Shown: positions 26,140 through 35,479, counted from the first letter of the stretch. The stretch: 64,000 nucleotides of DNA from Paracholeplasma brassicae (GCF_000967915.1 NC_022549.1:467522-531521), one strand, 5' to 3'. Notes: generated by a model not told the origin, from the letters alone. Made by a program: numbers and translations.

Positions 26140-28551
26140 ATGGAATATAATTTTTTAGAAATCGAAAAGAAATGGCAAAAGTATTGGTTAGATCACAAAA
26201 TTTTTAAGACTGAAAACGATCAAATCAAGCCAAGATATTATGTGTTAAATATGTTTCCTTACCCGTCGGCACAAGGCTTACACGTGGGGCATATTGAATC
26301 TTATACAGCGACGGACATTATGAGCCGTTTTAAGCGAATGCAAGGCTATAACGTCTTACACCCAATGGGGTGGGATGCGTTTGGATTACCAGCAGAACAA
26401 TACGCACTTCAAACCGGAAATGACCCAAGAGAGTTTACCTACCAAAACATTGGAAACTTCAAGCGTCAAGTCATTGAGGCAGGTATTGGTATTGATTGGG
26501 ACAGAGAGTTTGCGACCGCTGATCCAGAGTATTTCAAATGGACACAGTTCATTTTTACCAAGCTATATGAACATGGCTTAGCTGAACGCAAAGACGTTGA
26601 GGTCAACTGGTGTGAAGCACTAGGGACTGTGTTAGCCAACGATGAAATCGAGATTAAAGATGGTATGATGGTCTCAGAGCGTGGGAAATACCCGGTTGCT
26701 AAAAAAGCAATGAAACAATGGGTGTTAAAAATCACGAACTACGCGGAACGTCTACTAAACGATTTGGATTTACTTGATTGGCCAGAACACATCAAAGAAA
26801 TGCAAAGAAACTGGATTGGTAAATCGGTTGGTGCGAAAGTCAACTTCAAAGTAGCCAATAGCGATCATTCGTTTGATGTTTTTACAACAAGACCTGACAC
26901 ACTGTTTGGGGTTAGTTATTGCGTACTCGCACCGGAACACCCACTTGTCTTAGAAATTACGTCGATGGACGAATACGAAACCGTTAAGAACTATATTGAA
27001 CAAACCAAACAAAAAACCGATTTGGATCGTGGTGATTTAAACAAGGACAAATCCGGTGTGTTTACGGGTGCGTTTGCGATTAACCCAGTCAATAATAAAA
27101 AAGTCCCTATTTGGATTGCAGACTACGTGCTAGCAAGCTATGGGACAGGTGCGGTGATGGCTGTGCCACAACACGACACCAGAGATTTTGAGTTTGCCAA
27201 TAAATATGGCCTTGATTTTATTCGAGTGATTGACTCTGAAGATGATGGTTGTTTTACCGGTGATGGTATTCACATCAACAGTGATTTCATCAATGGAATG
27301 AACAACGAAGAATCCATTGAAACGGTCATTAATTACTTAGAAGACAACGGGTTTGGTAAAAAAGAGATTAATTACCGCCTAAGAGACTGGGTATTCTCAA
27401 GACAACGTTACTGGGGTGAACCATTCCCTGTTGCGTTTGACGAAGAAGGAAACACCATCACATTAGACTTAGAAGAGCTACCATTAGAGTTACCAAAAAT
27501 GTTTAACATTAAACCAAGTGGCACGGGTGAATCACCGCTTGCCAATGCTTATGAATGGGTGAACTTTAAAAAAGATGGTAAGCATTATCGCCGTGAAACC
27601 AACACCATGCCACAATTGGCAGGGTCAAGTTGGTATCACATGGGCTATGTTTTAAAAACATTGATTGGGTTTATTCCTTTAAATACCGAAGAAGCGAAAA
27701 AAGAATTAGACAAATGGTTACCAGTAGACCTTTACATTGGCGGAGCTGAACACGCGGTAGGTCACCTACTTTATTCAAGATTCTGGCATAAGTTCTTATA
27801 CGATTTAGGCATGGTCTCATCGGTAGAACCATTTACAAAACTAATCAACCAAGGGATGATTCTTGGTGACGATAATACCAAGATGAGTAAATCAAGAGGT
27901 AATGTCGTTAACCCAGATGACGTCATTAGTAAATATGGCGCAGACACGCTACGCTTATATGAAATGTTTATGGGACCACTTGAACAAGATAAGCCTTGGA
28001 GTACTGAGGCGATTGATGGGGCAAAACGCTTTTTAGACCGTGTATGGCGTATGTATTTCTTACCGATTACTGATGAGGTTGAAGCACTTGAGTTTACCTA
28101 CCACCAAACGGTTAAGAAAGTCACTGAAGACTATCAAAAACAAGCATTTAATACGGCGATTGCTCAAATGATGATCTTTGTTAATGACGTCTATCGTAAG
28201 AAGACCTTCTCTCGTGCACAAGCCATTGGGTTCTTAAAATTATTAAACCCAATCGCACCACACATCACTGAAGAACTCTATCAAACCGTATTTAATAAAA
28301 AAGACCCACTGACGTATCAAGAATGGCCATCGTTTGATGAAACCAAATTGATTTTAGATGAGGTTGAGGTCGTTGTACAGGTTAATGGTAAATTAAGAGA
28401 CCGTATGAAAGCTTCACTTGATTTAAGTAACGACGAAGTTAAAAAAATGGCGCTAGGTCTAGAAAATGTGGTAAAACATCTCGAAGACAAAGAGATTGTG
28501 AAAATCATAATCATTCCAAACAAACTCGTTAATATCGTAATTAAGGGTTAA
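26140..28551 (+). CDS. leuS: Leucyl-tRNA synthetase
   Basis: 803 residues from ATG 26140, chosen because GGAG lies upstream and the upstream in-frame start falls in the promoter. HIGH motif HVGH (48-51) in [12 protein letters not shown]. An editing (CP1) domain is present with [12 protein letters not shown] and the Asp of [14 protein letters not shown] is intact at 581-585 ([15 protein letters not shown]). Anticodon-binding and C-terminal domains are complete. It charges tRNA-Leu in the cytoplasm. Confidence 0.97.
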   Translation: MEYNFLEIEKKWQKYWLDHKIFKTENDQIKPRYYVLNMFPYPSAQGLHVGHIESYTATDIMSRFKRMQGYNVLHPMGWDAFGLPAEQYALQTGNDPREFTYQNIGNFKRQVIEAGIGIDWDREFATADPEYFKWTQFIFTKLYEHGLAERKDVEVNWCEALGTVLANDEIEIKDGMMVSERGKYPVAKKAMKQWVLKITNYAERLLNDLDLLDWPEHIKEMQRNWIGKSVGAKVNFKVANSDHSFDVFTTRPDTLFGVSYCVLAPEHPLVLEITSMDEYETVKNYIEQTKQKTDLDRGDLNKDKSGVFTGAFAINPVNNKKVPIWIADYVLASYGTGAVMAVPQHDTRDFEFANKYGLDFIRVIDSEDDGCFTGDGIHINSDFINGMNNEESIETVINYLEDNGFGKKEINYRLRDWVFSRQRYWGEPFPVAFDEEGNTITLDLEELPLELPKMFNIKPSGTGESPLANAYEWVNFKKDGKHYRRETNTMPQLAGSSWYHMGYVLKTLIGFIPLNTEEAKKELDKWLPVDLYIGGAEHAVGHLLYSRFWHKFLYDLGMVSSVEPFTKLINQGMILGDDNTKMSKSRGNVVNPDDVISKYGADTLRLYEMFMGPLEQDKPWSTEAIDGAKRFLDRVWRMYFLPITDEVEALEFTYHQTVKKVTEDYQKQAFNTAIAQMMIFVNDVYRKKTFSRAQAIGFLKLLNPIAPHITEELYQTVFNKKDPLTYQEWPSFDETKLILDEVEVVVQVNGKLRDRMKASLDLSNDEVKKMALGLENVVKHLEDKEIVKIIIIPNKLVNIVIKG

Positions 28552-28556
28552 TCGAT

Positions 28557-28585
28557 TTGCATTATTTGACATTCTTGGCTATAAT
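28557..28585 (+). promoter_or_regulatory. Promoter of the putative non-coding RNA
   Basis: TTGCAT, 17 bp, perfect TATAAT. Expected start about 28592, the first bases of the long-range stem. Confidence 0.75.
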
Positions 28586-28590
28586 GTAAG

Positions 28591-28868
28591 TGTATTCCCC
28601 ATATATAGATTTAGTTTTCAAAAATTAAGTATTTATTTAGTACGGGATTTACAAGATTTAGGATTTAAATATTTATATGAAGTAACAAGCAATTTACGAA
28701 TTAACGACTCACTTACTTATTGATTTTCCTGTTTTAATGAAATGTAGTTTAGATTTAGTGACTTTCTTGTATGTAGATATATGGGGAATACATTTATTAA
28801 AAAGATTCATAATTAAGTATCGTTTCAACAATAATCAAAACGCAGACTTCATAGGTTCTGCGTTTTTT
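28591..28868 (+). ncRNA. Candidate structured non-coding RNA with 16-bp closing stem
   Basis: No credible reading frame exists here. TGTATTCCCCATATAT (28591-28606) is perfectly complementary to ATATATGGGGAATACA (28777-28792), enclosing 170 nt. The 5' arm starts where the promoter predicts transcription to begin. Inside, TACAAGA (28650-28656) pairs with TCTTGTA (28765-28771), ACGGGA can pair with TCCTGT, AAGTAA with TTACTT, and AGATTTAG occurs three times (28607, 28654, 28751). A terminator ends the transcript near 28868, so a precursor of about 277 nt or a mature form of about 200 nt is expected. Size and closed-end layout recall 6S RNA, but I see no decisive family motif; tmRNA, RNase P and SRP signatures are absent. 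Confidence 0.65.
28837..28868 (+). terminator. Terminator of the putative non-coding RNA
   Basis: AAAACGCAGA / TCTGCGTTTT stem with a ten-base loop and T run. Confidence 0.87.
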
Positions 28869-28935
28869 ATGTGAAAAATTTGGCCGTTGTGAGCGGACTT
28901 TACCATTATTTTACAACAAAAAGTTGAGGGTTATC

Positions 28936-28964
28936 TTTACAGCGAAAAGGTTGTGTGTTAGAAT
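28936..28964 (+). promoter_or_regulatory. Promoter of the arsenic operon
   Basis: TTTACA, 17 bp, TAGAAT. The -10 box abuts the ArsR-type operator. Confidence 0.75.
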
Positions 28965-28997
28965 ATAGATAGATTTCTATATAGATAGTTATCGATA
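28963..28997 (+). promoter_or_regulatory. Probable ArsR operator
   Basis: Inverted repeat ATATAGA-N6-TCTATAT (28963-28982), followed by GATAGTTATC and palindrome TATCGATA. It covers the transcription start of arsR, so bound repressor would block the polymerase; arsenite would relieve this. Confidence 0.7.
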
Positions 28998-29013
28998 TAG
29001 TAGAAGAGGTGTC

Positions 29014-29304
29014 ATGATGAACGATTTAACCAATTTATTTAAGTTATTTACAGATGAGAATCGGATTGAGATTATCAAACGATTGATTGATGGCGAAACG
29101 TGTGGGTGCACGCTCATCGATCAAATGCCAATTACTCAACCAACGCTATCTTATCATTTAAAGATGATATCAAGCGCAGGGCTTTCCAATACCGTAAAAG
29201 AAGGTAATTGGGTGAAGCACCACATCGATTTAAAGAAAATTGATGAAATGATTGAGTTTTTAGAAGAACTTAAAAATAGAGAAGTGATCTCATGCAAGTC
29301 GTAA
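29014..29304 (+). CDS. arsR: ArsR-family metalloregulator
   Basis: 96 residues; ATG 29017 is an alternative start. Winged helix: LFKLFTDENRIEIIKRL, then ETCGCTLIDQM, then recognition helix TQPTLSYHLKMIS, and wing GNWVKHHIDL. ArsR proteins usually sense As(III) with ELCVCDL; here the motif is ETCGC, a CxC pair in the same alpha-3 position. An extra Cys is near the C-terminus (VISCKS). It represses its own operon through the adjacent repeat. It overlaps the next gene by 13 bp. Confidence 0.92.
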   Translation: MMNDLTNLFKLFTDENRIEIIKRLIDGETCGCTLIDQMPITQPTLSYHLKMISSAGLSNTVKEGNWVKHHIDLKKIDEMIEFLEELKNREVISCKS

Positions 29305-30308
29305 AAGATATTTTTTCATTTTTAAATGACGCACTACTTAAGATGACGTGGTTACAAACACTTGTGGATAACGCATTAGTTTATGTGTTTCAACTGAATA
29401 GAGACAGCTATTTATTTGATGCCGTGTCATTTTTCATTTATGATGTGATTAAGATTTTCATTTTACTCGGGACGTTAATCTATCTGTCTTCCTACATTCA
29501 AGCCAAATTTACACCAGAGCGTACCAGACAAATACTCTCTAAATTTAAAGGCGTTTCTGGTAATGTGTTTGGGGCACTATTAGGTACAGTGACACCATTT
29601 TGTTCGTGTTCCTCAATTCCAATCTTTATCGGGTTTACTAAAGCTGGACTACCAATCGGGGTAACATTTTCATTTTTGATTTCTTCTCCACTGGTTGATT
29701 TGGCCTCGGTGATTTTATTAGCAAGCATCTTTAATTGGACGATTGCGATTGCATACGTCGTTGTCGGTTTGCTTATTTCGGTTATTGGCGGGACGATGAT
29801 CGATAAACTAAAGATGGAAAAATACGTAGAATCGTTTGTTTATGAAGGGGCACTTTTTGAGGAAGAACAATCAATACCTACTAAAAAAGAACGTCACGAA
29901 TACGCGGTTGTTCAAGTTAAGGACATCTATAAAAAAGTATGGCTCTTTGTTTTAATCGGTGTCGGTATTGGTGCGTTAATCCACGGGTATATTCCTGAGG
30001 CTTGGATAAATACAGTGTTAGGGAATGATAACCCGTTGTCGGTGATTATTGCGGCACTTGTGGGTATTCCAATGTATGCGGATATTTTTGGGACGTTACC
30101 GATTGCAGAAGCGCTTGTCTTAAAAGGCGTTGGTATCGGTACGGTATTAGCCTTTATGATGGGGGTAACGGCATTGTCGTTTCCATCGCTAGTTTTACTA
30201 AGTAAGGTGGTAAAAAAGAAATTGTTGTTTACATTCTTTGGAATTGTTACGCTAGGTATCATTGTTACGGGGTATTTATTTAATCTTTTAGGCAGTTATT
30301 TCATATAA
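29292..30308 (+). CDS. ArsP-like permease (PF03773)
   Basis: 338 residues, about eight to nine spans. It carries the family hallmark GTVTPFCSCSSIPIFIGFTKAGLPIG with the Cys pair needed for trivalent organoarsenical export in ArsP, and the repeated second-half segment VGIPMYADIFGTLPIAEAL. Between arsR and arsC, efflux of methylarsenite-like compounds is the natural role. Related proteins without arsenic function exist, so the substrate remains inferred. Translational overlap with arsR indicates coupling. Confidence 0.85.
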   Translation: MQVVKDIFSFLNDALLKMTWLQTLVDNALVYVFQLNRDSYLFDAVSFFIYDVIKIFILLGTLIYLSSYIQAKFTPERTRQILSKFKGVSGNVFGALLGTVTPFCSCSSIPIFIGFTKAGLPIGVTFSFLISSPLVDLASVILLASIFNWTIAIAYVVVGLLISVIGGTMIDKLKMEKYVESFVYEGALFEEEQSIPTKKERHEYAVVQVKDIYKKVWLFVLIGVGIGALIHGYIPEAWINTVLGNDNPLSVIIAALVGIPMYADIFGTLPIAEALVLKGVGIGTVLAFMMGVTALSFPSLVLLSKVVKKKLLFTFFGIVTLGIIVTGYLFNLLGSYFI

Positions 30309-30325
30309 AATAGGAGGATACAAAC

Positions 30326-30556
30326 ATGGAAATTAAAGTGTTAGGGACCGGATGTGCAAGTTGTAAACGTCTTGAGGCACAAGTGATTGAGGCATTAAAG
30401 CAGTTAAACAAGAGTGAAGAAGTCATTAAAGTGACAGAAATCAAAGACATTATGAGTTATGGTGTGATGAGCACACCGGCACTCGTGGTCGATGGTAAGG
30501 TTTTGTTTTCGGGTCAAGTACCAAGTGTGGCTAAGTTAAAAGAATTACTAATGTAA
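30326..30556 (+). CDS. Small thioredoxin-like protein (TM0996/MTH895 type)
   Basis: 76 residues: a minimal redox fold with active site GTGCASCKRLEAQV (CxxC at 11-14), cis-Pro segment STPALVVDGKVLFSGQVPS. Family members pair with PF03773 permeases in many genomes. Here it could reduce ArsC or carry arsenic to the permease (inference). AGGAGG precedes it. Confidence 0.88.
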   Translation: MEIKVLGTGCASCKRLEAQVIEALKQLNKSEEVIKVTEIKDIMSYGVMSTPALVVDGKVLFSGQVPSVAKLKELLM

Positions 30557-30576
30557 ATTTGATGGAGGAAAAGAAG

Positions 30577-30978
30577 ATGATCAAAGTAGCGTTTGTTTGT
30601 GTACACAACAGTTGCAGAAGCATCATGGCAGAAGGGTTCTTAAGACACCTAGGTAACGATGTGGCAATTAGTATGTCTGCGGGCACTGAAACGTATGACA
30701 AGCCAAAACCAATGGCTATTGAAGTGATGACGGATTTAGGTATTGATATGAGTTTTTCTTCTAGCAAGTTAATTGATACATTACCTGAGGATTTAGATGT
30801 GTTAATCACCATGGGGTGTGGGGTCGAATGCCCTGCAGTTAGTGCGAGATACCGTGAAGATTGGGGATTAACCGATCCAAGTGGTGGGCCAAAAGAGGAC
30901 TTTATAGAAACAAGAAACTTGATTGAAGTTAAGGTCAAAGAGTTAATCAAACGAATCCAAGATGGGGCGTTCAATTAA
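30577..30978 (+). CDS. arsC: Arsenate reductase, LMW-phosphatase (thioredoxin-linked) type
   Basis: 133 residues from ATG 30577, chosen because GGAGG lies 11 bases upstream of it and encodes part of the longer version. The P-loop is Cys8-VHNSC-Arg14. The redox Cys pair is in ITMGCGVECPAV, matching Cys82/Cys89 of the Bacillus enzyme. The general acid is in GLTDPSGG. It reduces arsenate to arsenite using thioredoxin, possibly the small protein encoded just upstream. Confidence 0.94.
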   Translation: MIKVAFVCVHNSCRSIMAEGFLRHLGNDVAISMSAGTETYDKPKPMAIEVMTDLGIDMSFSSSKLIDTLPEDLDVLITMGCGVECPAVSARYREDWGLTDPSGGPKEDFIETRNLIEVKVKELIKRIQDGAFN

Positions 30979-32018
30979 TGAATAAAAACCCCATCAACCG
31001 ATTTGAAAAGTATTTGACGATTATTGTTTTAGTTTGTATGGGTATTGGCGTATTTGTGGGCAGATTTTTGCCGATCATTCCAGAGACGCTTTCTCGTTTT
31101 GAGATTGGAAAGGTCAACCTTCCAATTGCGCTTCTGATTTGGTTCATGATTTATCCAATGATGTTAAAAATCGATTTTACGTCTGTAAAAGACGTGTCAA
31201 AAAACCCCAAAGGCCTTTATTTGACTTGGGTGGTCAATTGGCTAATTAAGCCCTTTACAATGTTTTTAATTGCTTTCTTGTTCTTTACCTACATTTACCG
31301 TTTATGGATACCTAGTGAACTTGCAAAAGACTATTTGGCTGGTGCCGTCATCTTAGGGGCTGCGCCTTGTACAGCAATGGTATTTGTTTGGAGTAGCCTA
31401 ACCAAAGGAAACCCAGCCTATACCTTAGTTCAAGTGGCAACCAATGATTTGATTATTCTTGTGCTCTTTGTACCGATTGTGGGCTTACTCTTAGGAATTG
31501 GTGGGTTTAGTGTGCCTTGGCTGACACTCATCTTAAGTGTGGTTTTATTTGTGGTGGTTCCATTGGTGTTTGCCTCATTTACAAGACAAGTTTTAATTAA
31601 GAAAAAGGGACTAAATTATTTCAACGATGTGTTCATCAAAAAGTTTAGCAAGTTAACGATGGTTGGTTTAATGTTGACGTTGGTATTTATCTTTTCGCTT
31701 CAAAGTGAATTGATTATCAAAAACCCATTACACATTTTATTAATCAGTATTCCACTGATGATTCAAACGTTCTTTATCTTCTTTATTAGCTTTTATAGTG
31801 CTAAAAAGATGAAGTTGCCCTTTGATGTGGCTGCCCCAGCTGGGATGATTGGCGCAAGTAACTTCTTTGAGTTATCCGTCGCGGTTGCGATTGCGTTATT
31901 TCCGTTAAACCCTGGGGTTGCGCTTGCAACCATTGTTGGGGTATTAGTAGAGGTACCGGTCATGTTAATCTTAGTAAAAATTGCAAACTCAAAACAAAGT
32001 CAATTCGAATCAATTTAA
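30978..32018 (+). CDS. acr3: Arsenite efflux transporter, ACR3 family
   Basis: 346 residues with ten spans. The sequence ILGAAPCTAMVFVWSSLTKGNPAYTL contains the conserved essential Cys of ACR3 proteins, and PAGMIGASNFFELSVAVAIALF is the second family signature. It exports arsenite made by ArsC using the membrane potential; no arsA ATPase is present. Start overlaps the arsC stop by one base (TAATG). Confidence 0.94.
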   Translation: MNKNPINRFEKYLTIIVLVCMGIGVFVGRFLPIIPETLSRFEIGKVNLPIALLIWFMIYPMMLKIDFTSVKDVSKNPKGLYLTWVVNWLIKPFTMFLIAFLFFTYIYRLWIPSELAKDYLAGAVILGAAPCTAMVFVWSSLTKGNPAYTLVQVATNDLIILVLFVPIVGLLLGIGGFSVPWLTLILSVVLFVVVPLVFASFTRQVLIKKKGLNYFNDVFIKKFSKLTMVGLMLTLVFIFSLQSELIIKNPLHILLISIPLMIQTFFIFFISFYSAKKMKLPFDVAAPAGMIGASNFFELSVAVAIALFPLNPGVALATIVGVLVEVPVMLILVKIANSKQSQFESI

Positions 32019-32040
32019 GGCCATTTGGCCTTTTTCTTTT
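32017..32040 (+). terminator. Terminator of the arsenic operon
   Basis: AAGGCCA / TGGCCTT stem starting at the acr3 stop codon, then a T run. Confidence 0.87.
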
Positions 32041-32060
32041 TATATAAAGCATCAAATTGA

Positions 32061-32098
32061 TAAAAAAAAACACAATTGACTGGAGCGCCAATTGCGTT
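32061..32098 (-). terminator. Terminator of the EAL gene
   Basis: On the minus strand AACGCAATTG pairs with CAATTGTGTT (one wobble), then a T run; it begins at the stop codon. Confidence 0.85.
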
Positions 32099-34001
32099 AG
32101 TTTAGGGTTTGGTTTTGTAAGATTTGTTCAACAGGCTGTGGCTTTTGATAGAAGTAGCCTTGTGTGGCAGTGACTTTTAAGTCTTTTGCCATTTCGTCGT
32201 GTTTGCTGTTTTCGACCCCTTCTAAAACGGTGTAAAGGCCAATGTCGTTGAAGCCTTTAATTAACGATTTTAAAATGTGGTAAGCATTTTTAGACCTTTC
32301 GGCGTTGTATAAAACGGACTTATCGATTTTAATTTCACTGATTGGTAAGGCCAAAATGTTATTTAGATTGGCATAACCAGTCCCGTAATCATCCAGTGAG
32401 AAGACGAAACCCACGGCTTTTAATTCGTTAATAACGTGTTTTGGTGTGTCGTAGTCATCAAGAAGAATGCTTTCTGTGATTTCAAAACAGATTTGATTTG
32501 GTTTAATGTCGTATTTCTTTGTGATGGCAATCACGTTTTTAACGAAGTCTTTTGATAAGAGTTGAATCACGGATAAGTTAATTGAAACCCATTGTAGCGG
32601 GATATTCTTTTCTTTAAGTTCTTTAATGAAAGAGCCAACTTTGATTAACATCTGATAACCAAGTGGAATGATTTGCTCATTTTCTTCAGCGATTTTGATG
32701 AAGTCTACAGGGGATATAAAGCCTAGCTGGTCGTCTTTTAGACGCATTAAGGCTTCGTAGGTTAAGTAGTTTTTGTCGTGGTAATGATAAAGTGGTTGAT
32801 AATGAACGAGCAAGCTTTCATCATTAATCACTTGACTGAGCAGTTCAATGATGCGTTTATTCTTTTGAAATTGAAGAAATGCGTTGTGATCAAGAATAAA
32901 CAAGTTGTTTTCTTTTTGAAGCTTAAGCTCAATATAGGTTTGTTCAATGGTATAAATGAAATGGGTCGAGTTTTGTTCGATGTAAGAGCCATCAAGGAAG
33001 GCATAGTTGATAATAAAGTGTTGTTCACCTTCGTTTTTTCTAAGCTCATTTAATGACTGAATTAAGGATTTTGATTCGATGTCGGTTAATTGGTTGGTCA
33101 AATACAAGTACTTTGAACCACTGTATCGGTAAATGATGCCTTTTGAAAATACTTTTTGTATGTCTTTTACCATTTGATAAAGCATGATGTTTGAGGTTTG
33201 ATAACCCATTTTCTCATTGATATCGGCTAGGTTTTTAACGTTGAAAAGCACGATCTTCGGTGTGATTTCATCGTTGATCAACGCTTTTAGATGGATGAGA
33301 AATGCGTGCTGGTTTGGTGTGTTTGTTGAAGAATCGATGATGATGTCTTTGCGTTGAATGTAGAATTGAATGATTAATAAAGGTAGCACTACGGCAGCAG
33401 AGGTCATGACTTGAGATGGAATCACGAGTTGAATGACAAGTGCGACAAGTGAAGCCGCAGGTAGTGATAATAAGGCCAATTTTTCATCTAACTTGATTTG
33501 AACCTTATAAAATAAAATCATCGCAATTTGAACAAGGGAGTACAACACAAGTAGATTGAAAGATAGGTTACCTTGTTGACCAAACACGATTCGATTGGTC
33601 TCGGTAATTTCAAAGACTTGATTGGTCACCGGGTTAATAAATATTAGGAATAGCGCGACATAACTTGGAATAAAAAGATAAGGAATAATGCGTTTAAACC
33701 CTAAATGGGATTCGTATAAATACGTATATATGTATAAAAACATCAATGAGACGATTGAGACAGAAGCAATCAAGTAAAGATAAGTTGAGATGCTTGCGAG
33801 GTACCATTGATAAGGCATTTTAATTTCTAAAAAAATCAAGTTAGCCACTGAAATAATCACAAACCACATGCAAATGGTAATGAGCAGTTCATAAGTTTTA
33901 TTTCTTATCGTTGGGATAAATTTTAAGTTTTTGACAAAGAAGTAGATGACCGTCATAAAAAGTAACGAGGTTATCTCTCCAAGCATATTAAAGTTTTCCA
34001 T
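32097..34001 (-). CDS. Membrane protein with degenerate GGDEF and intact EAL domain (c-di-GMP phosphodiesterase)
   Basis: 634 residues. The first 220 or so contain seven to eight spans of unknown sensor type. Residues about 230-390 have a GGDEF fold but the signature position reads RYSGSKYLYL, so no cyclase activity is expected. Residues about 400-630 are EAL: YEALMRL, SINLS, CFEITES, SLDDYGTGYANL, EIKIDKS, VLEGVEN, and TQGYFYQKP, with all metal and catalytic residues apparently present. It should linearise c-di-GMP at the membrane. The start codon has no adjacent ribosome site (see findings). Confidence 0.9.
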   Translation of the reverse strand: MENFNMLGEITSLLFMTVIYFFVKNLKFIPTIRNKTYELLITICMWFVIISVANLIFLEIKMPYQWYLASISTYLYLIASVSIVSLMFLYIYTYLYESHLGFKRIIPYLFIPSYVALFLIFINPVTNQVFEITETNRIVFGQQGNLSFNLLVLYSLVQIAMILFYKVQIKLDEKLALLSLPAASLVALVIQLVIPSQVMTSAAVVLPLLIIQFYIQRKDIIIDSSTNTPNQHAFLIHLKALINDEITPKIVLFNVKNLADINEKMGYQTSNIMLYQMVKDIQKVFSKGIIYRYSGSKYLYLTNQLTDIESKSLIQSLNELRKNEGEQHFIINYAFLDGSYIEQNSTHFIYTIEQTYIELKLQKENNLFILDHNAFLQFQKNKRIIELLSQVINDESLLVHYQPLYHYHDKNYLTYEALMRLKDDQLGFISPVDFIKIAEENEQIIPLGYQMLIKVGSFIKELKEKNIPLQWVSINLSVIQLLSKDFVKNVIAITKKYDIKPNQICFEITESILLDDYDTPKHVINELKAVGFVFSLDDYGTGYANLNNILALPISEIKIDKSVLYNAERSKNAYHILKSLIKGFNDIGLYTVLEGVENSKHDEMAKDLKVTATQGYFYQKPQPVEQILQNQTLN

Positions 34002-34062
34002 CGTATCATTTGAGCAATAAGTTTTTGATTGCTATTCCTTTCAAAACAAGTTTCACTCTATT

Positions 34063-34071
34063 ATTATAGCA
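34063..34071 (-). promoter_or_regulatory. Extended -10 promoter of the EAL gene
   Basis: Minus-strand TGCTATAAT; no clear -35 box. It predicts a leader of about 55 nt. Confidence 0.55.
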
Positions 34072-34174
34072 CGACTAGCAATGAAAATTGCGTGTTTTTC
34101 TTAGGAGTGATTCTCAATAAAACATCGGATTTGATGGGAATCAATGATTGAGCTTTAAATTTGAAGAAAAATTG

Positions 34175-34183
34175 TGTTATAAT
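34175..34183 (+). promoter_or_regulatory. Extended -10 promoter of the aminopeptidase gene
   Basis: TGTTATAAT, 21 bp before ATG 34205, with AAGGAGAG as ribosome site. Confidence 0.6.
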
Positions 34184-34204
34184 AGCCGATAAGGAGAGAT
34201 TATT

Positions 34205-35440
34205 ATGCCAAAATTAAGTTTATTACAAAAATACGCTAAGCTTGCTGTTGTGGTAGGTGTAAACGTACAAAAAGATCAATTGGTGGTTGTTAGAGCAACA
34301 CCAGAATCAAAAGAATTAACGCGTTTGATTGTGAAAGAAGCTTATTTAGCAGGAGCTAAAAAAGTCATTACACAATGGAGCGACGAAGAAATTTCAAGAT
34401 ACGCTTACGATTATCAAAGCATTGAAAGCTTAGAAGAAATTCCTTCTTATGTCATTGAACAAAACCGTTACTATGTGGATAATGGCGCTTGTTTTATCAA
34501 CGTCATTTCACCTGTGATTGGTGTCAATCAAGGGGTAGATGCATCTAAAATGCAAAAAACCTTAACGGCCTCACAAAAAGCCGTGCCATTCTTAAGAGAA
34601 TACACCATGGGAAACAAAGGTCAATGGACCATTGTTGCAGCGGCAAATCCAGTTTGGGCAGAAGCTGTATTTCCAGAATTAAAGGGTGATGAAGCACTTG
34701 AAGCGTTATGGACAGCGATCTTAAATGCGTGCCGTGTGTATGAAGATTCAGACCCAATCGAAAACTGGAACCTTCATAACGCCGTGTTATTAAAACACAA
34801 CAAAGTCTTAAACGACTTAAACTTCAAAGAATTACGTTTTAAGAATAGCGTTGGCACAAATTTAGTGGTTGGTCTTGTCGATGATCACGTTTGGTCTGGT
34901 GGTGGAGAAAAAACAACCAAAGGCGTTTATTTCAACCCAAATATTCCAACTGAAGAAACCTTCACAATGCCTCATAAGTTTAAAACAGAAGGTAAAGTGG
35001 TTGCGACAAAACCTCTAAACTATCAAGGCACACTCATTGAGGATTTCTACTTAGTCTTTAAAGACGGTAAGGTCGTTGAGTTTGATGCTAAGAAAGAAAG
35101 AAATACCTTAGAAGAGTTATTAAACACCGATGAAAATGCCACACGTATTGGTGAGATTGCACTAATCAGTCACGATTCGCCAATTTCAAATACGAACTTA
35201 TTGTTCTTAAATACACTATATGATGAGAATGCTTCTTGCCATATGGCACTTGGTAGAGCCTACCCGATGAATATTAAAGGTGGACTTGACGCAAAAATTG
35301 AGGACTTAGAAACTCGTGGTTATAATAAATCATTGATCCACGTTGACTTTATGTTTGGTTCAAAAGACATGTCAATCATTGGCATTAAACAAGACGGTAG
35401 CGAAGTCGTTGTCTTTAAAGACGGAAACTTTGTCATCTAA
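34205..35440 (+). CDS. M29-family metallo-aminopeptidase
   Basis: 411 residues, the family length. Metal ligands can be placed by family pattern: Glu in NIPTEETFTMPHK, Glu in IGEIALISHDSPIS, His in ASCHMALGRAYP, and His/Asp in HVDFMFGSKD. The N-terminal DQLVVVRATPESKELTRLIVKEAYLAGAKKV region is also typical of AmpS/PepS. It removes N-terminal residues from peptides in the cytoplasm and is a dimeric cobalt or zinc enzyme. Single gene. Confidence 0.93.
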   Translation: MPKLSLLQKYAKLAVVVGVNVQKDQLVVVRATPESKELTRLIVKEAYLAGAKKVITQWSDEEISRYAYDYQSIESLEEIPSYVIEQNRYYVDNGACFINVISPVIGVNQGVDASKMQKTLTASQKAVPFLREYTMGNKGQWTIVAAANPVWAEAVFPELKGDEALEALWTAILNACRVYEDSDPIENWNLHNAVLLKHNKVLNDLNFKELRFKNSVGTNLVVGLVDDHVWSGGGEKTTKGVYFNPNIPTEETFTMPHKFKTEGKVVATKPLNYQGTLIEDFYLVFKDGKVVEFDAKKERNTLEELLNTDENATRIGEIALISHDSPISNTNLLFLNTLYDENASCHMALGRAYPMNIKGGLDAKIEDLETRGYNKSLIHVDFMFGSKDMSIIGIKQDGSEVVVFKDGNFVI

Positions 35441-35450
35441 ATTTAAGTAA

Positions 35451-35479
35451 AACGGTCTAGGAATCTAGGCTGTTTTTTT
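35451..35479 (+). terminator. Terminator of the aminopeptidase gene
   Basis: AACGGTCTAG / CTAGGCTGTT, ten pairs including two wobbles, GAAT loop, T run. Confidence 0.85.

Noticed and set aside
28591..28792. tmRNA, RNase P RNA, SRP RNA or tRNA
   Set aside because: No tRNA-like ends or CCA, no RNase P core motifs such as the GAGGAAAGUC region, and the paired ends do not resemble SRP RNA.
29927..30262. Antisense open frame of 111 residues in the ArsP-like gene
   Set aside because: A mirror of hydrophobic codons in a well-supported membrane gene.
30531..30974. Antisense open frame of 147 residues across arsC
   Set aside because: arsC on the plus strand has intact catalytic Cys and family motifs; the antisense frame has no recognisable features.
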